Assembly (NCBI GenBank): GCA_014380705.1
Contig: JACMJI010000113.1
Span: 1-6,581 of the forward strand
DNA length: 6,581 bases
Reading direction: 5' to 3'
Source: Gorillibacterium sp.
GTDB taxonomy: Bacteria; Bacillota; Bacilli; Paenibacillales; NBRC-103111
Below are positions 1-6,001 of this stretch, one piece after another. The notes under the pieces are model-generated. The model was not told the DNA's origin. It did not search any database and saw only the letters and a list, made by a program, of their open reading frames with translations. Both the position numbers and the translations under genes were made by a program. Each line of letters starts with the position of its first letter. Positions within the stretch are counted from its first letter, which is position 1.

Positions 1-1
1 A

Positions 2-319
2 TTAATAAAGCATGCTGAAGCATTGGAAAAGGATGCACTGCAGCTGCTCGCTCAACACGGACGCTACCTTGGTATCGGTATCGTCAACATTATCAACAGC
101 TTAAACCCTGACCGAATTATCATTGGAGGCAGGCTTGCTTTAGCTGAGCCATGGCTTGCGGCTTCTATGCTGGAGGTCGTAAATCAGCGTTCTTTACCTT
201 ATCCCCGTGCCCGGCTGACGATCCAATTCTCAACGCTTGGCAGTAAGGCGACAGTGCTCGGAGCCTGCTCCATCGCTATATCGCGTTTCTTCTCTTCAAC
301 TAAAGTATCCGTAGAATAA
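2..319 (+). CDS. ROK-family protein (sugar kinase or NagC/XylR-type repressor), C-terminal part, 5'-truncated
   Basis: The reading frame is open from the window edge to a TAA, giving about 105 residues with no upstream start visible; a TTG at 23 lies in frame but is most likely internal. The stretch LGIGIVNIINSLNPDRIIIGG is the hallmark late segment of ROK proteins, which usually read (L)G.G.(A/V)N.(I/V)N.(L/F)NP..(I/V)(I/V).GG. The later GSKATVLGAC matches the conserved final glycine/alanine segment before the C-terminal helix. ROK proteins are either ATP-dependent sugar kinases or sugar-responsive repressors with an added N-terminal winged helix. The deciding N-terminal part and the CXCGXXGC zinc motif lie outside the window, so the two cannot be told apart. 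It ends facing a methyltransferase relic on the opposite strand, and no clear terminator follows it. Confidence 0.85.
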   Translation, partial: LIKHAEALEKDALQLLAQHGRYLGIGIVNIINSLNPDRIIIGGRLALAEPWLAASMLEVVNQRSLPYPRARLTIQFSTLGSKATVLGACSIAISRFFSSTKVSVE

Positions 320-381
320 ACGTTCATTTCACACCAAGACACATTCTGTAACTAAACATGACATCAGTGTACGTTCGCTGA

Positions 382-540
382 AATGAGGAGAGCTCCGTTC
401 CGCAGCCTAAATCAACCATTTTTGCCGGGTTCTATGATCTCTACGACCTTATTTGGAGCCTCTGGACGATAAGAATCATATAAGTCTGCGAACCCTGTAA
501 ATCGTTCAATATTGCTTTTTAGATAACCTTCTGGCATCAT
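382..540 (-). pseudogene. Remnant of a class I SAM-dependent methyltransferase gene (N-terminal fragment, frameshifted)
   Basis: On the minus strand, two adjacent ATGs at 540-535 open a 42-codon frame that ends in TGA at 414-412. It encodes YLKSNIERFTGFADLYDSYR followed by PEAPNKVVEII. This resembles the N-terminus of a common Firmicutes class I methyltransferase family, recalled as '..SN..RF.GFA..YD..RP..P..V...I'. One nucleotide out of phase, at 419-387, the reading continues as MVDLGCGTELS, which is SAM-binding motif I (usually VVDLGCGTGLS) with E for the second G. Motif I falls where the family would place it apart from a few missing codons. Beyond about 385 I see no homology in any frame, so roughly the last 200 residues of a normal ~250-residue enzyme are gone. 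A ribosome-binding site (GAAGGT, 554-549) remains 8 nt upstream of the first ATG. I infer a decayed relic; family recognition is from memory. Confidence 0.7.
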
Positions 541-560
541 TTAAGTTGACCTTCATTCGG

Positions 561-590
561 TTCATTTTCCTGAAGTGCAGGAAAGATAAT
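561..590 (+). promoter_or_regulatory. Weak candidate promoter for the methyltransferase-miaA-hfq cluster
   Basis: GATAAT (585-590) matches the sigma-A -10 consensus at 5 of 6 positions. The only -35-like hexamer at workable distance is TTCATT (561-566, 18-nt spacer), a 3 of 6 match. Predicted transcription would start near 597, leaving a leader of about 37 nt before the ATG at 634. The 7-bp inverted repeat fills the spacer. The cluster must have a promoter somewhere in this gap or upstream, but this one is only a candidate. Confidence 0.25.
566..584. repeat. Perfect 7-bp inverted repeat (TTTCCTG-5nt-CAGGAAA)
   Basis: TTTCCTG (566-572) and CAGGAAA (578-584) are perfect reverse complements around a 5-nt centre. 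No U-run follows on either strand, so this is not a typical intrinsic terminator. It lies between the methyltransferase relic (minus strand) and the start of the YpiP-like gene (plus strand), directly against a GATAAT -10-like hexamer. An operator is possible, but nothing else supports one. Confidence 0.45.
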
Positions 591-633
591 TGTTTGTAAA
601 CAGGTTAAATAATAATCATAAAAAGAGGTTCCA

Positions 634-1407
634 ATGCTTGTCACAACATCTCATGATGCTACACACGATACCATTGTCGAAGCACGCAAGTTAGCAGAAA
701 GCTCAGGGGCGAGGTGGGTGGATCGACGGTCTTTTTCGCTCCCTCAGCTTCATAAGCGGTATGGTGAGCAAGGGGTTTTAATTCTAACCCTGGAGAAATT
801 AGTCTATTACCCGATCTCGGGTGAGCCGCTCTTCTTCCATCCAAGCACGGGCTATCTCCGGATCAAGCGAATGCTTAAAGGGGAGAGCGATCCGCTGATT
901 GATCTGTCCGGAGTCCGCCCGGGCGATGCTGTTCTCGATTGCACGGCGGGCTTAGCAAGCGACTCCATTGTTTTTTCCCATGTGGTTGGTGAGACCGGCA
1001 GGGTGACCGCACTGGAAAGTGAACTGGTTTCTGTGCTGCTCTTGACCGAGGGGCTCATTAAATATCACGCCAAGATTGAGGCTCTGAATACCGCCATGCG
1101 CCGAATCGAGGTCATCCATACCGATCATTTAACGTATTTGCGGGGTCTTCCTGACCAAAGCTACGATATCGTATATTTTGACCCGATGTTTCGCATTCCG
1201 GTTAAAGCATCAAGTTCGATGTCCCCTTATCGGGAAATCTTTAATCCGAACCCCCTTTCTTTAGAGGCGGTAGAGGAGGCTAGGCGTGTGGCACGGCGCA
1301 GAATCCTGCTTAAGGAGCATCGCGATAGTCCGGAATATGATCGGCTTGGGTTTACGAAGCATCGTTCCCGTACCAAAATTGCTTATGGGGTGATTGATCT
1401 ATGCTGA
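634..1407 (+). CDS. Class I SAM-dependent methyltransferase, YpiP/RsmJ-like (probable RNA methyltransferase)
   Basis: This 257-residue protein starts at an ATG preceded by AGAGG (624-628). Motif I of the SAM-binding Rossmann fold is LDCTAGLASDS (residues 101-111), close to the LD.TAGLG.D signature of RsmJ (YhiQ), the 16S rRNA m2G1516 methyltransferase of E. coli. The motif IV catalytic loop is YFDPMF (181-186), again like RsmJ's LDPMY. The N-terminal ~90 residues (MLVTTS..., FFHPSTGYLRIKRM, LKGESDPLID) resemble Bacillus YpiP, which is annotated only as a methyltransferase. The last 7 nt overlap miaA, which points to co-transcription and probably coupled translation with a tRNA-modification gene. 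The fold assignment is firm. An rRNA substrate is inferred from the RsmJ-like motifs and the neighbours and is not shown by sequence alone. Confidence 0.87.
   Translation: MLVTTSHDATHDTIVEARKLAESSGARWVDRRSFSLPQLHKRYGEQGVLILTLEKLVYYPISGEPLFFHPSTGYLRIKRMLKGESDPLIDLSGVRPGDAVLDCTAGLASDSIVFSHVVGETGRVTALESELVSVLLLTEGLIKYHAKIEALNTAMRRIEVIHTDHLTYLRGLPDQSYDIVYFDPMFRIPVKASSSMSPYREIFNPNPLSLEAVEEARRVARRRILLKEHRDSPEYDRLGFTKHRSRTKIAYGVIDLC
1387..1403 (+). promoter_or_regulatory. miaA ribosome-binding site and start codon, inside the upstream gene
   Basis: GGGGTGAT (1387-1394) is a long match to the anti-Shine-Dalgarno end of 16S rRNA, 6 nt before the ATG at 1401. It lies within the last codons of the upstream methyltransferase, whose TGA (1405-1407) falls just past the miaA ATG. 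Ribosomes ending the first gene are therefore well placed to start the second. This settles the miaA start. Confidence 0.8.
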
Positions 1408-2372
1408 CAAATCAACAATCATCTGGCAAAATCCCTCTGCTTGTCCTCATCGGACCTACAGCAGTCGGCAAAACGGGGCACAGCATTTCCATTGCACAGA
1501 AATGGAATGCAGAGATCATTTCGGGAGATTCTATGCAGGTCTATCGGGAGATGGATATTGGTACAGCGAAGATTACAAAGGGGGAAGCAGCCGGAATCCC
1601 TCACCATCTGATTGATATTGTCAATCCAGATGAACCCTTCTCCGCTGCAGATTTCCAACTCCTAGCTCGCGAACGCATAGAAGACATCTACGCCCGTGGC
1701 AAGCTTCCATTCATTGTGGGCGGTACAGGCCTGTACATTGAGTCGTTGCTCTATAACTTCGAGTTTAGCGAAGGTGGAGCGGATGAAGCTTTTCGTGAGG
1801 AACAGCGGGCATTTCTTGCCGAGCACGGCGCATTAGCCTTACATAAACGTCTGCAAGAGGTCGATCCCGTCTCCGCAGAACGGCTGCATCCCAATGATGA
1901 CAGACGGATCATCCGTGCACTGGAGATTCTGCATTTGACGGGTATTAGGCTCTCCGAGCAACTCGCAGGCCAAAAAAGAGAATCACCCTACGAGCTCTGC
2001 TTGGTGGGGCTCAGTATGGATCGAGCGTTGTTATACAAAAGAATTGAAGAACGCGTAGACAGCATGATTAAACAAGGGTTTCCTGAAGAAGTAGAAGCAC
2101 TTTTAGCTCGCGGCTATCGTCCTGACCTGCCATCCATGCAGGGCTTAGGCTATAAAGAGATCGGAAGCTATGTCCTGGGACGAACCGACCTGACAACGGC
2201 AGTGGAGCTGCTCAAAAAAAATACGAGGCATTACGCCAAGCGGCAACTGTCTTGGTTCCGGCATATGAAGGAGATCGAATGGGTCGATGTGACGAACACA
2301 GAAAACATTTCCAAGCAAACGCTTTCGATTGATGCTATAATAACAGCAAAGATCACTGGGTTTTGGGAGTAA
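1401..2372 (+). CDS. miaA: tRNA dimethylallyltransferase (tRNA A37 isopentenyltransferase)
   Basis: MiaA transfers a dimethylallyl group from dimethylallyl diphosphate to N6 of A37 in tRNAs that read UNN codons, giving i6A next to the anticodon. The 323-residue product has the usual family length. In order it shows the P-loop GPTAVGKT (18-25), the DSMQVY substrate-binding motif (43-48) followed by DIGTAK, PHHLIDI (67-73), GGTGLYI (107-113), the [10 protein letters not shown] segment (168-177), [12 protein letters not shown] (243-254), and the C-terminal [14 protein letters not shown] tRNA-binding motif (274-287). All key blocks are intact. It overlaps the upstream methyltransferase by 7 nt and is followed 55 nt later by hfq with no terminator between, reproducing the widespread miaA-hfq pairing. 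The last ~30 residues after EWVDV are poorly conserved in the family. Confidence 0.98.
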   Translation: MLTNQQSSGKIPLLVLIGPTAVGKTGHSISIAQKWNAEIISGDSMQVYREMDIGTAKITKGEAAGIPHHLIDIVNPDEPFSAADFQLLARERIEDIYARGKLPFIVGGTGLYIESLLYNFEFSEGGADEAFREEQRAFLAEHGALALHKRLQEVDPVSAERLHPNDDRRIIRALEILHLTGIRLSEQLAGQKRESPYELCLVGLSMDRALLYKRIEERVDSMIKQGFPEEVEALLARGYRPDLPSMQGLGYKEIGSYVLGRTDLTTAVELLKKNTRHYAKRQLSWFRHMKEIEWVDVTNTENISKQTLSIDAIITAKITGFWE

Positions 2373-2412
2373 CGATCGAGCTTTTATGCGTCGTTTGACA
2401 GTTTCAAATCAT

Positions 2413-2430
2413 GAAAGGGGATCTTTAATG
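2413..2430 (+). promoter_or_regulatory. hfq ribosome-binding site that decides the start codon
   Basis: GAAAGGGG (2413-2420) stands 7 nt before the ATG at 2428. An earlier in-frame ATG at 2386 would add 14 residues ([14 protein letters not shown]) but has no Shine-Dalgarno upstream and would put the real SD inside the coding sequence. The 2428 start gives the standard Hfq N-terminus [13 protein letters not shown]. Confidence 0.85.
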
Positions 2431-2664
2431 AATAAGTCCATTAACATCCAAGATAATTTTCTAAATGCATTGAGGAAAGAAAGTATTCCGGTCACCGTGT
2501 ATTTAACCAATGGCTTTCAGATCCGGGGCTTGGTTAAAGCGTTCGACAATTTCACTATTATTATTGATAGTGAAGGTCGGCAGCAGATGGTTTACAAGCA
2601 TGCTATTTCTACGTTTACTCCTTTGCGTTCGGTATCTTTCATGTCAGACAATAGCGCTGACTAA
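2428..2664 (+). CDS. hfq: RNA chaperone Hfq
   Basis: Hfq forms a hexameric ring that binds small RNAs and mRNAs and helps them pair; in Firmicutes its role is often milder than in enterobacteria. The product from the chosen start has 78 residues, typical for this group (Bacillus Hfq is slightly over 70). Visible features are the N-terminal helix [11 protein letters not shown], with Q8 of the proximal RNA-binding face and an R-K rim pair (16-17); the Sm1 strand block [23 protein letters not shown] (22-44); and the diagnostic Sm2 motif YKHAIST (56-62). There is almost no C-terminal tail (about 15 residues), as usual in Gram-positives. It is the last gene of the methyltransferase-miaA-hfq cluster and is followed by a strong terminator. 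Confidence 0.98.
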   Translation: MNKSINIQDNFLNALRKESIPVTVYLTNGFQIRGLVKAFDNFTIIIDSEGRQQMVYKHAISTFTPLRSVSFMSDNSAD

Positions 2665-2696
2665 TTACCCATCTTTCTCAAAAAAATCGTGATTCG

Positions 2697-2735
2697 GAAC
2701 AACCCACATAACCATGATGGGTTGTTCTTTGTTTG
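2697..2735 (+). terminator. Intrinsic terminator after hfq
   Basis: GAACAACCCA (2697-2706) pairs perfectly with TGGGTTGTTC (2718-2727), a 10-bp stem. CAT/ATG inside the loop can add three more pairs across one bulged A, leaving an AACC tip. The T-rich tail CTTTGTTTG follows directly. It closes the upstream cluster and separates it from the PBP operon, whose promoter begins in the tail. Confidence 0.88.
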
Positions 2736-2761
2736 TAATTTATACTAAAAGTTTCTATAAT
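2733..2761 (+). promoter_or_regulatory. Sigma-A-type promoter for the PBP operon
   Basis: TTGTAA (2733-2738, 4 of 6 to TTGACA) and a perfect TATAAT (2756-2761) are separated by the optimal 17 nt. Transcription would start near 2768, giving a leader of about 64 nt before the ATG at 2832. The -35 box overlaps the T-rich end of the hfq terminator, so the two units are packed with no spare sequence. Confidence 0.7.
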
Positions 2762-2762
2762 C

Positions 2763-2789
2763 TGAAACATAACGGTCTATTCATGCGTA
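2763..2789 (+). promoter_or_regulatory. Possible ECF sigma-factor promoter (TGAAAC-N17-CGTA)
   Basis: TGAAAC (2763-2768) is the exact -35 consensus of Bacillus sigma-W/sigma-M-type promoters, and CGTA (2786-2789) is a sigma-W-type -10 core. The spacer is 17 nt, one longer than the usual 16 for sigma-W and sigma-M and closer to that of sigma-X. It lies just downstream of the sigma-A promoter, ahead of a peptidoglycan synthase gene, the kind of gene often placed under envelope-stress control. The motif is seen; its use is inferred. Confidence 0.4.
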
Positions 2790-2790
2790 T

Positions 2791-2814
2791 AGGGATAGAA
2801 AGCTAAGGGATAGA
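2791..2814 (+). repeat. 9-bp direct repeat AGGGATAGA in the PBP leader
   Basis: AGGGATAGA occurs at 2791-2799 and again at 2806-2814, 15 nt apart, just upstream of the ribosome-binding site AAGGGGGT (2818-2825). It could be chance in a purine-rich leader, or a site affecting translation or protein binding. No further copies were seen. Confidence 0.4.
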
Positions 2815-2831
2815 GACAAGGGGGTAAGGGT

Positions 2832-5303
2832 ATGTCATATCGGAATCAGCCCGCTAAGAAATCGGTGAAGAAGAAACGCTTCAACCGAAAAAAAGTGATG
2901 ATCTTGATGATGATCGCTGTAGCCTTTGCGATTGTCATTGCATTAAGCGGCTATGTAGCTATTCTATTTAATGGTCAAAAACAGCTTAAAGCGAATGAAA
3001 ATAAATTTGTTATGGATCAGGCCTCGACCATCTATGATGTAAATGGCAACGAGGTTGCTAAGCTTGAGGTTGCAGAAGGAAACCGTATCCTAGCCGATTA
3101 TGAGGAATTTCCGATACATTTGGTGGATGCGTTTGTCGCAACCGAGGATAAGCGTTACTGGGATCACTCTGGTGTTGACCCATGGTCGCTCGGACGTGCG
3201 CTCGTGAAGGATATTATTGCCAGGAGCGCTGTAGAGGGTGGAAGTACAATCACTCAGCAGCTTGCAAAGAATATGTTTCTCAATGCGGACAAAACCTTTT
3301 TCCGTAAAGGGACAGAGATGTCAATGGCTATGGCCCTAGAGGAACGCTTCGGGAAAGAAAAGATCATGGAGATGTACCTTAATCGGATCTTCTTTGGAAA
3401 CGGCTCATGGGGAGTGAAAACGGCGGCTAAAACCTATTTTGGCATCACGGATCTAAAGGATCTTGAGCTTTGGCAAATGGCAACTTTAGCAGCTATTCCC
3501 AAAGCACCGTCGACTTATAACCCGCTTAAGAATCCAGTGAAGTCATTGCAGCGCCGTCAGGTCGTTCTGCAGTTAATGTATAGTGAAGGCTATATTACCA
3601 AAGAGCAGATGGACGAAGCCTATACAGTAGAGTATGATCGCTCCAAAAGCACAAAGAGCAGCAGCAACAGTGACAGCACTTATGATACCTTCAAGGATTA
3701 TTTGATTCAGGAAGCATACGATAAGTATAAGATTGAGGAAGATAAGCTTTCCCGCGGTGGCTATAAGATTTATACGACCATGGACGCTAAAGCCCAGCAG
3801 ATCATGGCCAAAACCTACAAAAACGATGATTATTTCCAAGAAGATATGAACGGCGAGAAGATGCAAAGCAGCATGGTCATCATCGATAATGCAACCGGAG
3901 GGCTTGTTGCTTTGATTGGGGGCAGAGACTATGAGTCCAAAATGACGTTTAACCGCGCCACCAATCAAGAACGTTCACCAGGTTCAACCATTAAACCTCT
4001 ATTAGTCTATGGACCTGCTTTAGAATCAGGCAACTACAACGCCTTCTCAAAGCTGAATGACACAATCACGGACTTCAATGGCTACAAGCCAAGAAACGTC
4101 GGTGACAAATACGAAGGTGAAGTAACACTCGCCTATGCTGTCAAGAAGTCAAAGAATGTACCTGCCGTTGCTCTCCTCAAAGAAATTAAGATCAAAAAGG
4201 GGAAGGAATTCGCCTCTAACCTTGGTATTGAATTTGATAAAACAGATAATAACTTAGCTATTGCTTTAGGCGGAATGGCTCATGGGGTTTCTCCCCTGCA
4301 GATGGCCCAAGCCTACAGTGCTTTCCCAAATAACGGCATTCTTCATGAGGCGCATTCCATCGTGAAAATTGTCGATTATGATGATAAAGAGGTTTACACC
4401 TACAAGGGTAAACCAAAGCAAGTCATGAAGCCTCAAACCGCGTGGGATATGACGCAGATCCTGAAAACCGTTGTCCAAGAAGGCGGGACGGGCACGAAGG
4501 CAGCAATGAACCGTCCAGTAGCTGGCAAGACGGGTTCTACTCAGGTATCGGTCAATGGTTTGGAAAAATACAATAAGGATCTATGGTTTGCCGGGTACAC
4601 AGCCCAGTGGACAGCAGCCGTTTGGATGGGCTTTGACAAGACAGACAAAGACCACTATATTACCATGTCTAGCGGTGGTGCAGCAGCCCTATTCAAAGCT
4701 GTTATGCAGAAGGCATTGGCCGAATACAAGGTAAAGGACTTTACGCGCCCAGATGGGGTGAAAGACCCTCAAGAAACACCATCTGTGATTACAGACCTAT
4801 CACTTACCTATATACCAGAGACAACAAGAGTTATCTTGAAGTGGACACCAATCAACAAACAGGATTCTTATCGGGTATTTCGTAAGGAAGCATCTGAACC
4901 CGAATTTACTCTCCTACAAGAGATTGGAAATGTAACGAAATTAGAGGATTCAACGCTTATCCCAGGAGGTAAGTACCAATATTACATCATTCCTTTCGAT
5001 CTCAAAACCTCTAAAGAGGGAAGTCCTTCTAATACTGTTGAGGTTACCATTCCAGCAGATGCTGGTGAGCTTTCTCCCTCACCTAGTGAGTCACCTTCGG
5101 GTAGTCCCGAAGCAACACCAACGGATGATGAGCAGACGGAACCATCGGGCTCTCTTAACCCAGATGAATCACCAACAGAGGGGGAACCTGAAGCTACGCC
5201 AACTCCATCAGAGGGTGGCAGTACAGATCCATCCGCAACACCAGAATCGACGAGCTCTAATACCAGTACACCTACAGCGACCAACGATGCGGACGCTGAC
5301 TAA
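2832..5303 (+). CDS. Class A penicillin-binding protein, PBP1A/PonA type (bifunctional transglycosylase/transpeptidase with FN3 domain)
   Basis: This membrane-anchored enzyme polymerises lipid II into glycan strands and cross-links the stem peptides outside the cell. The 823 residues show a short basic cytoplasmic tail (8-21), one membrane segment (about 22-46), then a GT51 transglycosylase domain with the catalytic block EDKRYWDHSGVD (E105), GGSTITQQLAKN (137-148), RKGTE (158-162) and YLNRIFFGNGSWGVKTAAKTYF (182-203). A Ser/Lys/Asp-rich linker (271-285) leads to the transpeptidase with STIK (S385 nucleophile, K388), SKN (440-442) and KTGS (566-569), all intact. An FN3-like domain follows (about 654-740), then an acidic Ser/Pro/Thr/Glu tail (746-823) with no Lys, Arg, His or aromatic residue. 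Bacillus subtilis PBP1 has the same plan. The SD AAGGGGGT (2818-2825) is 6 nt from the ATG. No terminator separates it from the next gene. Confidence 0.97.
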   Translation: MSYRNQPAKKSVKKKRFNRKKVMILMMIAVAFAIVIALSGYVAILFNGQKQLKANENKFVMDQASTIYDVNGNEVAKLEVAEGNRILADYEEFPIHLVDAFVATEDKRYWDHSGVDPWSLGRALVKDIIARSAVEGGSTITQQLAKNMFLNADKTFFRKGTEMSMAMALEERFGKEKIMEMYLNRIFFGNGSWGVKTAAKTYFGITDLKDLELWQMATLAAIPKAPSTYNPLKNPVKSLQRRQVVLQLMYSEGYITKEQMDEAYTVEYDRSKSTKSSSNSDSTYDTFKDYLIQEAYDKYKIEEDKLSRGGYKIYTTMDAKAQQIMAKTYKNDDYFQEDMNGEKMQSSMVIIDNATGGLVALIGGRDYESKMTFNRATNQERSPGSTIKPLLVYGPALESGNYNAFSKLNDTITDFNGYKPRNVGDKYEGEVTLAYAVKKSKNVPAVALLKEIKIKKGKEFASNLGIEFDKTDNNLAIALGGMAHGVSPLQMAQAYSAFPNNGILHEAHSIVKIVDYDDKEVYTYKGKPKQVMKPQTAWDMTQILKTVVQEGGTGTKAAMNRPVAGKTGSTQVSVNGLEKYNKDLWFAGYTAQWTAAVWMGFDKTDKDHYITMSSGGAAALFKAVMQKALAEYKVKDFTRPDGVKDPQETPSVITDLSLTYIPETTRVILKWTPINKQDSYRVFRKEASEPEFTLLQEIGNVTKLEDSTLIPGGKYQYYIIPFDLKTSKEGSPSNTVEVTIPADAGELSPSPSESPSGSPEATPTDDEQTEPSGSLNPDESPTEGEPEATPTPSEGGSTDPSATPESTSSNTSTPTATNDADAD

Positions 5304-5323
5304 TGTGATTAAGGGGACATTTC

Positions 5324-5989
5324 ATGCGCGGATATAAACGGGTGATCGCTTTAGTTCTTTCCGTTACTTTATTAGCTATCCTAATGGCAGCTTGCGGAAA
5401 GCAGCAAGGAGAAGTAAAGAATACGGATAAGGTTACGGGTACGGGTAAGCCAGGCACTTGGTCAAAGGCTCCTGAGATGAGCATTGATCCATCGAAGTCC
5501 TATCAAGCAATTTTCGATACAAATGAAGGCAGCTTTACGATTGATTTGTTTGCTGCTGATGCGCCTGGGACCGTGAATAATTTTGTTTTTCTAGCCAAAC
5601 AGCATTATTATGATGGCGTAACCTTTCATCGAATCATCCAGGACTTTATGATTCAATCAGGGGACCCGACAGCAACGGGTGGCGGGGGCCCAGGCTATAC
5701 GATTAAAGATGAACTAGGTGGACCACATACCTACGAGCCTGGGATCGTCGCTATGGCTAAAACGAGAAGTCCTGACTCAGCTGGAAGTCAGTTTTTCATC
5801 TGCACAGGTGGTGCAAGTCAAAACCTTAATCAAACACCGGATTATCCGATATTCGGTAAAATAAGCGAGGGAATGGATACGGTACTCAAGATTGCAGCCA
5901 CCCCGGTAACAGTTGACCCAGCGTCTGGGGAAGTGAGCAAACCGGAGAAAACGATCATCATTAAGAGCATTAAGATTAAAGAATCCTAA
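5324..5989 (+). CDS. Lipoprotein peptidyl-prolyl cis-trans isomerase, cyclophilin type
   Basis: Cyclophilins speed rotation about X-Pro bonds during folding. The 221-residue product begins with a basic n-region (MRGYKR), a hydrophobic core (8-22) and a lipobox ending ...LMAAC, with C24 as the predicted lipidated residue. It should therefore sit on the outer face of the membrane, with a flexible linker (25-58) before the domain. The cyclophilin domain (about 60-219) has the catalytic block FHRIIQDFMIQSGDP (101-115; R103), GGGGPGY (119-125), SAGSQFFIC (152-160) and FGKISEGMD (177-185). The usual Trp and His of the LD..H..FG stretch are replaced by NQTPDYPIFG, so activity may be reduced or cyclosporin binding weak, which is inference. 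AAGGGG (5311-5316) is 7 nt from the ATG. It follows the PBP gene by 20 nt, consistent with one operon and a shared extracytoplasmic location; a direct interaction is not shown. Confidence 0.95.
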   Translation: MRGYKRVIALVLSVTLLAILMAACGKQQGEVKNTDKVTGTGKPGTWSKAPEMSIDPSKSYQAIFDTNEGSFTIDLFAADAPGTVNNFVFLAKQHYYDGVTFHRIIQDFMIQSGDPTATGGGGPGYTIKDELGGPHTYEPGIVAMAKTRSPDSAGSQFFICTGGASQNLNQTPDYPIFGKISEGMDTVLKIAATPVTVDPASGEVSKPEKTIIIKSIKIKES

Positions 5990-6001
5990 GGGGTACAAGG
6001 G

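Noticed and set aside
324..386. Inverted repeat TCATTTCA (324-331) / TGAAATGA (379-386) after the ROK gene, considered as a terminator.
   Set aside because: The loop is 47 nt, the stem is AT-rich and only 8 bp, and no U-run follows. It may be chance.
2395..2400. A perfect TTGACA (-35 consensus) between miaA and hfq, possibly a separate hfq promoter.
   Set aside because: At 16-18 nt downstream the sequence is G-rich SD (GGGGATC) with no -10-like box. The next AT-rich hexamer is about 23 nt away and overlaps the hfq start.
2386..2427. A longer hfq product starting at the ATG at 2386.
   Set aside because: There is no Shine-Dalgarno before it, the extra 14 residues are not Hfq-like, and the ATG at 2428 has a strong SD and gives the standard N-terminus.
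2680..2735. The hfq terminator considered as bidirectional because of the A-run at 2680-2686.
   Set aside because: The A-run is about 10 nt from the stem, too far for an efficient terminator on the minus strand, and no minus-strand gene approaches it.
3573..3968. A 131-codon minus-strand open frame within the PBP gene.
   Set aside because: It is antisense to the linker and transpeptidase region, has no SD and no recognisable domain; its hydrophobic look comes from complementing Lys/Asp/Glu codons.
4982..5337. Open frames on both strands overlapping the PBP tail (for example minus 4982-5284 and plus 5038-5337).
   Set aside because: They are compositional shadows of the Ser/Pro/Thr/Glu-rich coding sequence: low-complexity products, no ribosome-binding site, and fully inside the real gene.
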